A DNA stretch of 64,000 nt from Anditalea andensis (lineage in GTDB: Bacteria; Bacteroidota; Bacteroidia; Cytophagales; Cyclobacteriaceae): the NCBI RefSeq assembly GCF_000714815.1, contig NZ_JMIH01000021.1, positions 1 through 64,000 of the forward strand. Reading direction: 5' to 3'. Shown here one piece after another: positions 44,349-52,620 of this stretch. Position 1 is the stretch's first letter; every line of letters starts with the position of its first letter. The notes beneath the pieces were generated by a model that made no database searches, was not told where the DNA came from, and saw nothing but the letters and a program-made list of their open reading frames with translations. The position numbers were made by a program, and so were the translations under genes.

Positions 44349-44831
44349 TTATCGGTTATCATTTACAAACCCCTTTATTTCCTCAGCCTGTAGGTGACAG
44401 TTGTACCAACCACCCTCCATATAGGTACTGTACTTTTGATAAAAATTTATGGCTGGCTCATTCCAGTCCAGCACCTGCCACATCATACCTGTACAGTTTT
44501 CTTCAAGCGATTTTTTAAGCACCCTTTCAAATAGCATTTTACCTGCCCCCTGTCCGCGCTCTTTTTCCGTTACAATATAATCCTCCAGGTATAGCCTTTT
44601 GCCCTTCCAGGTGCTGTATCGGTAATAATAGATGGCTGTACCAATGATATCCCTGTTGTTTTTTTCCAAAACAAAAAACTGAAAGACTGGACTGGGACCA
44701 AACCCGTCTCTTTCCATCATTTCTAAAGTGTTGGTGACTTCTTCAGGTGCCTTTTCATACAGGGCCAATTCCTGAACCAGTTCAAAAACCTTCGGCAGGT
44801 CTTCTTTTATTCCTTCTCTGACAGTATACAT
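44349..44831 (-). CDS. GNAT family N-acetyltransferase (diamine acetyltransferase-like)
   Basis: 160 residues from the ATG at 44831; an upstream start at 44849 would overlap the opposite-strand reading frame and adds non-family residues. YTVREGIKEDLPKVFELVQELALYEKAPEEV at the start, LYLEDYIVTEKERGQGAGKMLFERVL with the acetyl-CoA loop, and WNEPAINFYQKY at the end match the spermidine/spermine-type acetyltransferases (SAT1-like). The substrate is an inference. It is divergent from coaX, the start codons being about 85 bases apart. Confidence 0.85.
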   Translation of the reverse strand: MYTVREGIKEDLPKVFELVQELALYEKAPEEVTNTLEMMERDGFGPSPVFQFFVLEKNNRDIIGTAIYYYRYSTWKGKRLYLEDYIVTEKERGQGAGKMLFERVLKKSLEENCTGMMWQVLDWNEPAINFYQKYSTYMEGGWYNCHLQAEEIKGFVNDNR

Positions 44832-44916
44832 AGTGGCTAAATTAAGCAAAAATAAGAAAAAATATAAAAGAGTTTTATATTTGGATTTTCATGTTGTGCC
44901 ATTCAATTTTGACTAT

Positions 44917-45708
44917 ATGTTTCTCTCCATAGATGCCGGTAATTCCAATATCGTATTTGGTCTGTTTGACCCCAAAGAGCTGCTTTGGAAACATGAATTC
45001 AGAGTAGAAACGCGCTTCAATCTTCTAGAGCATGAACTGGAAGGTGCCATGCATTTATATTTTCTGGAAAACAACCTGCACAAGTCCCAAATCTCCCAAG
45101 TGGGTATCAGTTCTGTGGTGCCAGAAATAAATGCCCTGTTGGTTCAGTTTTGCCAGATGTACTTAAGGCTTTCTCCTTATCTGATCAGCGGAGAAAGCTA
45201 TAGAAATCTCCAAATAAGTACTTCCAAACCAAATGAAATCGGATCTGACCTGATGGCCAATGCCGTAGCTGCCTATACTAAGTTCCAATGTGCCTGCATC
45301 ATAGTAGATTTTGGCACCGCGCTGACCTTTACCGTCATTGATATCAAGGGTGAAATGAAAGGCGTAAACATAGTCCCTGGTATAAAGACTGCCATCAAAA
45401 GCCTCCATACCAATACCTCCAAACTTCCTGAAGTAAGCCTGGACTGGCCCGCTTCTGCCATCGGTAAGGATACGGTCCATTCCATTCAGGCTGGCATTCT
45501 TTACGGTTATGCTGGATTGGTAAAAGGAATGATAGAGAGCATTAAAGAAGAACTGCCCAATGAAAATTTTAAAATAGTAGCTACAGGAGGTCTTTCTTCG
45601 ATCCTTGTAAACCTCAAGGAAAGATTTGATGAACTAGATAGAAACCTTACCCTAGAAGGCATAAGACAGATCACACTGCACAATAGGTCCGGTAAAAGCT
45701 TCCAATAA
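44917..45708 (+). CDS. coaX: Type III pantothenate kinase
   Basis: I start at the ATG at 44917 (263 residues), because the family begins with the phosphate-binding segment FLSIDAGNSNIVFGLFD right after Met; the ORF limit at 44833 adds 28 basic residues. Further motifs: EIGSDLMANAVAAY, IIVDFGTALTFTVID, GVNIVPGIKTAIKSL, and VATGGLS. The cytoplasmic enzyme phosphorylates pantothenate with ATP as the first step of coenzyme A synthesis and needs a monovalent cation. The usual GADR segment is altered to GSDL here. The length fits the family. Confidence 0.9.
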   Translation: MFLSIDAGNSNIVFGLFDPKELLWKHEFRVETRFNLLEHELEGAMHLYFLENNLHKSQISQVGISSVVPEINALLVQFCQMYLRLSPYLISGESYRNLQISTSKPNEIGSDLMANAVAAYTKFQCACIIVDFGTALTFTVIDIKGEMKGVNIVPGIKTAIKSLHTNTSKLPEVSLDWPASAIGKDTVHSIQAGILYGYAGLVKGMIESIKEELPNENFKIVATGGLSSILVNLKERFDELDRNLTLEGIRQITLHNRSGKSFQ

Positions 45709-45729
45709 GTCCAAAATCAAAACTATGGG

Positions 45730-46035
45730 TTATGGTACAAGTTCCAACACTGAGCGGAAAGTAACGAACCTGCCTTCAAATTTCTCCCTTACTTCTTCCT
45801 GTAGTGCAGGGGCATGGTTTTCCTGGTAGTCATGAATCTTTTGGATATCTTCTGCAAAATACTGAACAGAATAATTTACTCCACCATCTTCTGATTCATG
45901 TAACAGTTTATAAAACTTATTATCAGTAAACAATCCCGTGGCCATTACATTGGGTATGTGTGTTGCTTTCATCCAGTTGATCCACTCCTCTTCCACCATC
46001 ATATCGATGTTTACAGTAACATTATATAATATCAT
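45730..46035 (-). CDS. DUF4286 family protein
   Basis: 101 residues. MILYNVTVNIDMMVEEEWINWM, HIPNVMATGLF and YSVQYFAEDIQKIHDYQENHAPALQ match the small ferredoxin-like DUF4286 proteins common in Bacteroidota. The predicted fold is a dimeric alpha-beta barrel as in antibiotic monooxygenase-like proteins. No enzymatic function is established. It converges with coaX, 21 bases apart. Confidence 0.88.
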   Translation of the reverse strand: MILYNVTVNIDMMVEEEWINWMKATHIPNVMATGLFTDNKFYKLLHESEDGGVNYSVQYFAEDIQKIHDYQENHAPALQEEVREKFEGRFVTFRSVLELVP

Positions 46036-46142
46036 ATCGGTTATAAATTTAATATATTTGCTTTAGTAGTGATAACAAAGATAGGAATAGTGTGTTATGG
46101 AAAGAATTTATTATAAAAAGTTTATCTGCATAAATATAGTAT

Positions 46143-46808
46143 ATGTTGACCCGTTCTGACCCTTCCTTACACCATACATTATCCTCCCACCCTACCACTT
46201 TTAAATTTATCCTCACCGTTTTTTACGTTGTAGGAATAATAGGAATGGCTATTCCCGGGGTAAGGCCATATTTCCAGCTGCTCACTCCTTTCCATCTGAT
46301 CTTAAGCGTGGTGATACTGCTGATATTTCACCGGGACTGGAGCTATAAATTCATTGTTTTTGCCCTCGTGGCATTTTTGATCGGATTCGTAGCAGAGGCA
46401 GTAGGCGTACAGACCGGGCTGGTTTTTGGCGACTATTCTTATGGGACAGTACTTGGGCCAAAAATATGGGGAGCGCCTTTAATGATCGGTGTTAATTGGT
46501 TTTTACTGGTATATGTCTCCGGAGCCTTGTTCCATAATTATATAGCCAATGATTATCTCGCCGCCTTTATGGGTGCCCTGCTCATGGTATTCTTGGATTT
46601 TATCATAGAACCGGTGGCCATCAAGCTGGAGTTCTGGGCATGGGAACATGAAAATATACCTTTATCCAATTATATAGGATGGCTGGCGATAGCCTTTCCG
46701 ATACAAATCGTGTACAGAAAAATGTCCTTTAGAAAAGACAATCCGCTGGCCGTATTTCTGCTGGTCTGTTTGGTAGCTTTTTTTGGAATTTTGTCTATTG
46801 TACTATAA
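46143..46808 (+). CDS. cruF: Carotenoid biosynthesis protein, CruF-like hydratase family (DUF422)
   Basis: 221 residues with about six to seven membrane helices. EAVGVQTGLVFGDYSYGTVLGPKIWGAPLMIGVNWFLL and the intramembrane DFIIEPVAIKLEFWAWE are the signature of the PF04240-type carotenoid proteins, which add water to the C-1,2 double bond of linear or monocyclic carotenes (CruF in myxol-type and bacterioruberin-type pathways). The position next to the regulator and crt genes supports a role here. No promoter is obvious. It would act on an acyclic end, so at least part of the carotene pool should remain uncyclised at one end. Confidence 0.85.
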   Translation: MLTRSDPSLHHTLSSHPTTFKFILTVFYVVGIIGMAIPGVRPYFQLLTPFHLILSVVILLIFHRDWSYKFIVFALVAFLIGFVAEAVGVQTGLVFGDYSYGTVLGPKIWGAPLMIGVNWFLLVYVSGALFHNYIANDYLAAFMGALLMVFLDFIIEPVAIKLEFWAWEHENIPLSNYIGWLAIAFPIQIVYRKMSFRKDNPLAVFLLVCLVAFFGILSIVL

Positions 46809-46895
46809 GGCATTATTAAACATTTGATTTTTTGGCATGTTACAAAAAGTAAAATGAAATTAATGATGCTGACAATGAATGGTAACTGATGAATA

Positions 46896-46964
46896 CTTAG
46901 GCAAATGAATGTGATTTTACTTTATATTTGATGTCTCAACAGTAAAAAACTCAAGGTGCCTAAG
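46896..46964. promoter_or_regulatory. Inverted repeat around a -7-like element upstream of the CarH-type gene
   Basis: CTTAGGCA at 46896-46903 and its exact complement TGCCTAAG at 46957-46964 bracket a TATATTTG element at 46923-46930 that fits the Bacteroidota -7 consensus TAnnTTTG. No good -33 element is seen. The arrangement is consistent with operator half-sites on both sides of an autoregulated promoter, but an 8-base match at this distance could be chance. Confidence 0.35.
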
Positions 46965-47073
46965 CTATAAACCTATGATGAATAAAGATTTATTTTTTAA
47001 CAGGATAGTAAGCATTATAGCTTGAATAAAAAAATGTAATTCCAGAACTTATGCAATTTAAACCTTACTTAAA

Positions 47074-47961
47074 GTGAGTACATACTCCATCAAAGACTTA
47101 GAACAGTTATCTGGCATAAAAGCACATACCCTAAGGATATGGGAACAGCGGTATAAGCTATTAATGCCTAAGAGGACAGATACCAATATCCGCTATTATG
47201 AAGATCAAGACCTCAAGCTTATCTTAAATGTAGCACTGCTGAATGACAATGGCTATAAAATCAGTAAGATAGCCAAAATGAGTGTGGAGGAAATGCGGGA
47301 AGAGGTATATAGCCTCACCAAAAGGACTTTGACACATGAAGACCAGATTCATGCCCTCACCATCTGTATGATCGAAATGGATGAAGAGCGCTTTGACAAA
47401 ATCCTTTCCACCAATATCCTTAAGATTGGATTTGAGCAGACGATGCTGCATATCATATACCCATTTTTGGCCAAAGTAGGCGTATTATGGCAGACAGGGG
47501 CCATCAATCCCGCCCATGAGCATTTTATCAGCAACCTGGTAAGACAAAAATTAATCGTGGCCATAGATGGACAGATGTACAGGGACAGGGGCCGGAAATT
47601 TCTGCTATTTCTTCCGGAAGGCGAACTGCATGAAATCGGATTACTCTTTGCTGCCTATCTTATCAAAGCCAAAGGCCATAAGGTGATATATTTGGGACAG
47701 AGTACGCCGTACGAAGACCTATTATCGGTATTTAAACTTCATACGCCGGATTTCTTACTTACGGTCATCACCACTTCTCCAAGCAGTGAACACATCCAGC
47801 AGTATGTTTCTTCGCTCAGTGAGCACTTTCCCCAGTCAAATATACTCCTTACCGGAAATCAGGTGATCGGTAAAGACTTAGACACACCGCCAAATGTAAA
47901 AATCCTCACTGCTTTTAAGCAGATCAAAGTGTTTTTGGAAGAAATGGAAACAGTAGGATAA
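47074..47961 (+). CDS. CarH/LitR-like MerR regulator with cobalamin-binding domain
   Basis: 295 residues from a GTG at 47074. An N-terminal MerR helix-turn-helix (YSIKDLEQLSGIKAHTLRIWEQRYKLLMPKRTDTNIRYY is split across residues 4-42) is followed by a four-helix bundle carrying the W-x9-EH motif (Trp139, Glu149-His150). A Rossmann B12-binding domain follows, with E-x-H-x-x-G at Glu184/His186/Gly189. These are the residues that in CarH place adenosylcobalamin and provide the lower axial His ligand. Such proteins repress carotenoid genes in the dark as tetramers and release DNA when light breaks the cobalt-carbon bond. It is followed by its own terminator, then by the ECF sigma gene and crt genes, so light-controlled pigment synthesis is likely. 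Confidence 0.88.
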   Translation: MSTYSIKDLEQLSGIKAHTLRIWEQRYKLLMPKRTDTNIRYYEDQDLKLILNVALLNDNGYKISKIAKMSVEEMREEVYSLTKRTLTHEDQIHALTICMIEMDEERFDKILSTNILKIGFEQTMLHIIYPFLAKVGVLWQTGAINPAHEHFISNLVRQKLIVAIDGQMYRDRGRKFLLFLPEGELHEIGLLFAAYLIKAKGHKVIYLGQSTPYEDLLSVFKLHTPDFLLTVITTSPSSEHIQQYVSSLSEHFPQSNILLTGNQVIGKDLDTPPNVKILTAFKQIKVFLEEMETVG

Positions 47962-47985
47962 ATATTTTCTATCAAATTATTAAAC

Positions 47986-48017
47986 AAAACCAGGAAAATA
48001 CCAATTCCTGGTTTTTC
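47986..48017 (+). terminator. Intrinsic terminator after the CarH-type gene
   Basis: AAAACCAGGAA at 47986-47996 pairs with TTCCTGGTTTT at 48005-48015, with an 8-base loop and a T-rich tail. It separates the regulator transcript from the sigma factor and crt genes. Confidence 0.75.
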
Positions 48018-48129
48018 ATTTTATAGCCCTATATATACATTTAAGGCGTATAATAGCTATATATTTTCCTATTTTTTCTAGGTAAGATTATTTAATGAAA
48101 AAATAATATTAAAAAATTTTGCAAAGTCA

Positions 48130-48161
48130 TTTGGTAGTCTGTTTAAACTTGTATACATTTG
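48130..48161 (+). promoter_or_regulatory. Bacteroidota-type -33/-7 promoter for the ECF sigma/crt operon
   Basis: TTTG at 48130-48133, a 20-base spacer and TACATTTG at 48154-48161 match the known primary-sigma consensus TTTG-N19/20-TAnnTTTG exactly. The transcription start should lie a few bases after 48165, roughly 20 bases before the ATG at 48189. This also argues that the true start is the ATG at 48189 and not the upstream in-frame TTG, which overlaps the -7 element. Confidence 0.7.
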
Positions 48162-48188
48162 ATTAAACAAAATATAAACCACATCGCT

Positions 48189-48701
48189 ATGACAACTCTA
48201 GAATTTAGTTATTCGCTCCACAAAATGTCCCATGCGCTTAAACCTTTTGCTTTAAAACTCACCCGAGACATGGATGATGCCAATGATCTGCTTCAGGATA
48301 CTTTTGTGAAGGCATATACCAACAAGGACAAATTTACGGATGGCACTAACCTGAAGGCCTGGCTATATACGATCATGAAAAACACTTTTATCACTAACTA
48401 TCAAAGAATGGTCCGAAGGGGCACTTTTGTAGATGCTACTGATAACCTTCACTATATAAATTCGGGAAGCACACAGATAGAGAACGGAGCCTACGGAGAA
48501 TTTGCCATGGAAGATATACAGTCAGCTATCAACGGGCTGGATGATGTATATAAGCTCCCATTTATGATGTATTTTAGAGGATTTAAATATCATGAAATAG
48601 CGGAAAAGTTAGAAATTCCAATAGGTACGGTAAAAAATAGAATTCATATCGCTAGAAAGATTTTAAAGGAAGATCTTTACATTTATAAAAATAAAAATTG
48701 A
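48189..48701 (+). CDS. ECF RNA polymerase sigma factor
   Basis: 170 residues from the ATG at 48189. The region 2 pattern ALKLTRDMDDANDLLQDTFVKAY...LKAWLYTIMKNTFIT and region 4 pattern AINGLDDVYKLPFMMYF...YHEIAEKLEIPIGTVKNRIHIARK are clear. No anti-sigma factor gene is adjacent. It is 3 bases upstream of crtI, so it is the first gene of the crt operon. By analogy with LitR-LitS in Streptomyces, a CarH-type repressor may control this sigma factor, and the sigma factor may drive pigment or stress genes elsewhere. Confidence 0.93.
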   Translation: MTTLEFSYSLHKMSHALKPFALKLTRDMDDANDLLQDTFVKAYTNKDKFTDGTNLKAWLYTIMKNTFITNYQRMVRRGTFVDATDNLHYINSGSTQIENGAYGEFAMEDIQSAINGLDDVYKLPFMMYFRGFKYHEIAEKLEIPIGTVKNRIHIARKILKEDLYIYKNKN

Positions 48702-48704
48702 TAA

Positions 48705-50207
48705 ATGGAAAATACCAGAGTAGTTGTGATAGGAGCTGGTTTTGCTGGCATATCTGCCGCTACACATCTATCCCAACAAGGATATCAAGTAATACTATTA
48801 GAAAAAAACAGTACCCCCGGTGGAAGAGCTAGAAAGTTTGAAGCCGAGGGTTTTACTTTTGATATGGGTCCCAGCTGGTATTGGATGCCGGATGTTTTTG
48901 ATGCGTACTTTTCTCATTTTGGTAAACAAACCAAGGACTATTATGATCTCATCAGGCTGGATCCATCCTACACGGTCATATTCGGTGAGGATGATTTTCT
49001 GGATATCCCTGCATCGCTCGCTGCATTTAAAAAAATGCTTAATGAAATAGAACCAGGGAGCGATGAGGCATTGGACCGTTTTCTTTCGCAGGCTGCGTAT
49101 AAATATGAAGTGGGCATCAAGGATTTTGTTTACCGGCCAAACAGGTCCATTAAGGAATATGCCCAGCTTTCCCTTTTAAAAGATGTGATCAAACTGGATC
49201 TGCTTCAGTCGATGTCCAAACATGTGAGGAAATTTTTCAAATCAGATAAGATCATCCGTTTGATGGAATTTCCCGTGCTGTTTTTAGGCCAAACGGCTGA
49301 AAAAATACCGGCTCTTTACAGTATGATGAATTATGCTGATATAGCCTTGGGCACCTGGTACCCTATGGGGGGCATGTATAAAATTATAGATGGCATGGTC
49401 GCCCTGGCTAAAGAACATGGGGTTGAATTTAAATATAACGCTGAAGTAGACCATATCATGACAGAAAAAGGCAGGGCTACAGCAGTGCGGCTTAAAGACG
49501 GGTCTACTATATCCTGTGATATATTGATCGCGGGGGCAGATTACCAGCACGTGGACAGTACCCTGCTTAGTGCCGAAGACCGGAATTATTCAGCAGCATA
49601 TTGGGATAAAAGAACAATGGCCCCTTCCAGTCTACTGTTCTATCTGGGCATCGATAAGAAACTAAATAACCTAAGGCATCACAACCTGTTTTTTGATGAG
49701 CCCCTGGGGCCCCATGCAGATGCGATATATGAAAATCCCAGATGGCCCGAAAAGCCACTATTTTATGTCTGTGCACCCTCAGTTACAGATGACGCTGTAG
49801 CACCTGAGGGCAAAGAAAATTTATTTGTACTGATTCCGTTAGCTCCCGGCTTAGAGGATACGGAAGCAATGCGGGAAAAATATTTCCATATAGTCATGGA
49901 AAGACTGGAAAAACTCACCAAACAGGATATACGCAAGCATATAGCATACAAAAGGGCGTATGCGCATAATGATTTCAAAGCGGACTACCATGCCTTCAAA
50001 GGCAACGCATACGGATTGGCCAATACTTTAAAACAAACAGCTATTTTAAAGCCTTCCTTGGTAAACAAAAAGTTAAAAAATATGTATTATACAGGCCAGC
50101 TTACCGTGCCTGGACCAGGTGTACCACCTTCCCTAATATCCGGACAAGTAGTCGCTACAGAAGTCATAAAAGACCATAAGTCCGGTGTAGCTTTTAAAAC
50201 AGAATAG
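48705..50207 (+). CDS. crtI: Phytoene desaturase
   Basis: 500 residues. The N-terminal FAD-binding motif VVVIGAGFAGISAATHLSQQGYQVILLEK, then PGGRARKFEAEGFTFDMGPSWYWMP, GWP-like YPMGGMYKIIDGM and a C-terminal YYTGQLTVPGPGVPPSLISGQ identify CrtI-type desaturases. The membrane-associated FAD enzyme converts phytoene to lycopene (or neurosporene) in several steps. Start ATG at 48705, 3 bases after the sigma factor. The next gene is crtB, 1 base on. The number of desaturation steps cannot be read from sequence. Confidence 0.95.
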   Translation: MENTRVVVIGAGFAGISAATHLSQQGYQVILLEKNSTPGGRARKFEAEGFTFDMGPSWYWMPDVFDAYFSHFGKQTKDYYDLIRLDPSYTVIFGEDDFLDIPASLAAFKKMLNEIEPGSDEALDRFLSQAAYKYEVGIKDFVYRPNRSIKEYAQLSLLKDVIKLDLLQSMSKHVRKFFKSDKIIRLMEFPVLFLGQTAEKIPALYSMMNYADIALGTWYPMGGMYKIIDGMVALAKEHGVEFKYNAEVDHIMTEKGRATAVRLKDGSTISCDILIAGADYQHVDSTLLSAEDRNYSAAYWDKRTMAPSSLLFYLGIDKKLNNLRHHNLFFDEPLGPHADAIYENPRWPEKPLFYVCAPSVTDDAVAPEGKENLFVLIPLAPGLEDTEAMREKYFHIVMERLEKLTKQDIRKHIAYKRAYAHNDFKADYHAFKGNAYGLANTLKQTAILKPSLVNKKLKNMYYTGQLTVPGPGVPPSLISGQVVATEVIKDHKSGVAFKTE

Positions 50208-50208
50208 A

Positions 50209-51051
50209 ATGGACGCAATAGCCCTATTTAACCAGACTGCCTTGGAATGCAGTAAGCTGATCACCAAGCGGTATAGCACCTCTTTCACACTTGGTATCCG
50301 TGCCCTGGACAAAAAGTATCATTTACCCATATACGGGATCTACGGATTTGTAAGATATGCTGATGAGATAGTGGATACTTTTCACGATTATGATAAAAAG
50401 TCACTTTTAAAGCATTTTCGAGAAGAAACCCAAAAAGCGATTGACGAGAAAATCAGCTTCAACCCTGTGCTGCATGCTTTCCAGCTCATCGTCAACCAGT
50501 ATGCCATAGAATATGCGCTCATAGAAGCTTTTTTAGACAGCATGGAAATGGATCTGGAAAAAACCGACTATACCCCGGAAGGATACAGGAGGTATATATA
50601 TGGATCTGCAGAGGTGGTAGGCCTGATGTGCCTGCGCGTCTTTTGTGAAGGAAATGATACCGTATACCAAAGCTTAAAAGAGCCGGCCTGTAAGCTTGGT
50701 TCGGCATTTCAAAAAGTGAATTTCCTAAGGGATATGAAAAGCGACTATGATGAAAGAGGTAGGACGTATTTTCCTGGACTGAACTATGAGAAGTTTAACC
50801 AAACGGTGAAAAGAGAGATAGAAGCTGATATTGCCATAGACTTTTCCGATGCCCTAGAAGGGATCAAAAAACTTCCAGCTGGGGCCAGATTGGGAGTATA
50901 CCTGGCTTATAAATATTACTTAAAATTATTTATTAAAATCCGAAACCTGTCTCCGGAAACAATCGCTTCTACGCGTATACGCATACCAAATGCTATAAAA
51001 CTGTCATTACTGCTCAAAACATATTGTGGGGTAAAATTAGGACTGGACTAA
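50209..51051 (+). CDS. crtB: Phytoene synthase
   Basis: 280 residues of the squalene/phytoene synthase family. Two aspartate-rich motifs: Asp52-Glu-Ile-Val-Asp56 in the pattern RYADEIVD, and Asp175-x3-Asp179 in NFLRDMKSDYDERGR, which bind Mg-diphosphate. It condenses two geranylgeranyl diphosphates to phytoene. Its ATG lies 1 base after the crtI stop. A squalene-synthase role is unlikely given the neighbours. Confidence 0.95.
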   Translation: MDAIALFNQTALECSKLITKRYSTSFTLGIRALDKKYHLPIYGIYGFVRYADEIVDTFHDYDKKSLLKHFREETQKAIDEKISFNPVLHAFQLIVNQYAIEYALIEAFLDSMEMDLEKTDYTPEGYRRYIYGSAEVVGLMCLRVFCEGNDTVYQSLKEPACKLGSAFQKVNFLRDMKSDYDERGRTYFPGLNYEKFNQTVKREIEADIAIDFSDALEGIKKLPAGARLGVYLAYKYYLKLFIKIRNLSPETIASTRIRIPNAIKLSLLLKTYCGVKLGLD

Positions 51052-51053
51052 AA

Positions 51054-51770
51054 ATGGAAAAATACCTGTATCTACTTTTAAACATCATGACCATCTCATT
51101 CCCTTTAATAAGGTCGTTTGAGCCTAAAATTCAGTATGCAAAAAAATGGCATGCCCTTCTGCCGGCCATAGCTATCACTGCTGTGTTTTTTCTGATCTGG
51201 GATTACTATTTTACCATCATAGGGGTATGGTCATTTAACCCTACCTACCTGACCGGTCTATATATAGGACCTCTGCCGATAGAAGAGTGGATGTTTTTTA
51301 TCACGGTACCATTTGCCTGTATATTTATATATGAAGTGCTGAATTACTTTATTGAGAAAGACTTACTGGCAAAGGTCAGTACACCTCTTACTTATATCCT
51401 GATACTGGCATTTCTGGCTATAGGCTTGCTTCACCTAGACAAATGGTACACAGCAGTTAATTTTATTATAGCTGCGATAATGCTGGCCGCGCATTTTAAA
51501 ATATATAAAAACCGGTTTTTGGGAAGGTTTTACATGGCTTATCTGGTTCACTTGATACCTTTTCTGCTCGTAAACGGAATACTCACCGGATCATTTATAG
51601 AGGAGCCTGTAGTACTTTATAACAATGCCGAAAACCTTGCCATAAGGATAGGAACGATTCCAGTAGAGGATATTGTTTATTCGATGACACTGCTCCTGAT
51701 GAACATTACTTTATATGAAGGGTTCCTTAAAAGAAAAACGAACCCTCTAAACAAAAAGGCATATGCTTAA
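51054..51770 (+). CDS. crtYcd: Fused CrtYcd-type lycopene cyclase
   Basis: 238 residues from the ATG at 51054, 2 bases after crtB stops; the ORF limit at 51024 overlaps crtB. Six to seven membrane helices form two homologous halves. Each half carries the conserved P-x-E motif: LPIEEWMFF in the first and IPVEDIVYS in the second, as in the heterodimeric CrtYc/CrtYd cyclases and their fused form in Bacteroidota and archaea. It makes beta-ionone rings on lycopene, giving gamma- and/or beta-carotene. Confidence 0.9.
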   Translation: MEKYLYLLLNIMTISFPLIRSFEPKIQYAKKWHALLPAIAITAVFFLIWDYYFTIIGVWSFNPTYLTGLYIGPLPIEEWMFFITVPFACIFIYEVLNYFIEKDLLAKVSTPLTYILILAFLAIGLLHLDKWYTAVNFIIAAIMLAAHFKIYKNRFLGRFYMAYLVHLIPFLLVNGILTGSFIEEPVVLYNNAENLAIRIGTIPVEDIVYSMTLLLMNITLYEGFLKRKTNPLNKKAYA

Positions 51771-52608
51771 TTTAAGTGTACATATCGATCAGCAATCCGG
51801 CTTTTGTTTCGGAGTGGTGTATGCCATAGAAATGGCAGAGGGTATACTGGACGAACAGGGATATCTATACTGTTTGGGGGATATCGTGCACAATGATGAA
51901 GAAGTCAATCGACTTACCAAAAAAGGGTTGAAGATCATAGAACATGAGGAGTTCAACCATCTTCAAGGGGAGAAGGTCATGATACGTGCCCATGGCGAAC
52001 CGCCATCCACCTATCAAACTGCCCTTAAAAACAATATTACACTGATAGATGCCAGCTGTCCTGTGGTACTGAAGCTTCAGAACAGAGTGAAAAATTCATA
52101 TGATAAATCAGAACATATATACATTTATGGCAAACATGGACATGCGGAGGTAAAAGGGCTACTAGGTCAGACAGGAAACAATGCGGTAGTATTTCAGGAC
52201 ATTTCCGAACTAGATATCTCGACGATACCCAAAAGCATTACCTTATACAGCCAGACGACCAAAAGTACTGACAAATTCTATGAGATCTACCAAATGCTCC
52301 AGGATAATGGCATAGTGGTAAATGCCCATGATACCATATGCCGGCAAGTATCCAACAGGGATAAAGAACTAAGGGAATTTGCTTCCAGATATGACAAAAT
52401 CATTTTTGTGAGCGGAACAAAATCCTCCAACGGGAAGGTTCTATATCAGGTATGTAAAAATACCAACCCCTATACGCATTTTGTTTCCAATGTAGACCAA
52501 CTGGATAAAAACTGGTTTGGGCCGGATGAAAGTATTGGCATATGCGGTGCTACCTCTACCCCTATGTGGCTGATGGAAGCCGTAAAGGAAAAATTATTGG
52601 CCTATTGA
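51763..52608 (+). CDS. ispH: 4-hydroxy-3-methylbut-2-enyl diphosphate reductase
   Basis: 281 residues; the ATG at 51763 lies inside the end of the cyclase gene. The three cluster cysteines Cys15 (SGFCFGV), Cys99 (DASCP) and Cys193 (TICRQ) and the active-site His43, His127 and Glu129 (HAEV), with SQTT at 163-166, are all present, so the [4Fe-4S] enzyme should be active. It catalyses the last step of the MEP pathway to IPP and DMAPP, the precursors of geranylgeranyl diphosphate. Placement inside the crt operon couples precursor supply to pigment formation. Confidence 0.93.
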   Translation: MLNLSVHIDQQSGFCFGVVYAIEMAEGILDEQGYLYCLGDIVHNDEEVNRLTKKGLKIIEHEEFNHLQGEKVMIRAHGEPPSTYQTALKNNITLIDASCPVVLKLQNRVKNSYDKSEHIYIYGKHGHAEVKGLLGQTGNNAVVFQDISELDISTIPKSITLYSQTTKSTDKFYEIYQMLQDNGIVVNAHDTICRQVSNRDKELREFASRYDKIIFVSGTKSSNGKVLYQVCKNTNPYTHFVSNVDQLDKNWFGPDESIGICGATSTPMWLMEAVKEKLLAY

Positions 52609-52620
52609 TAGAAATATATT

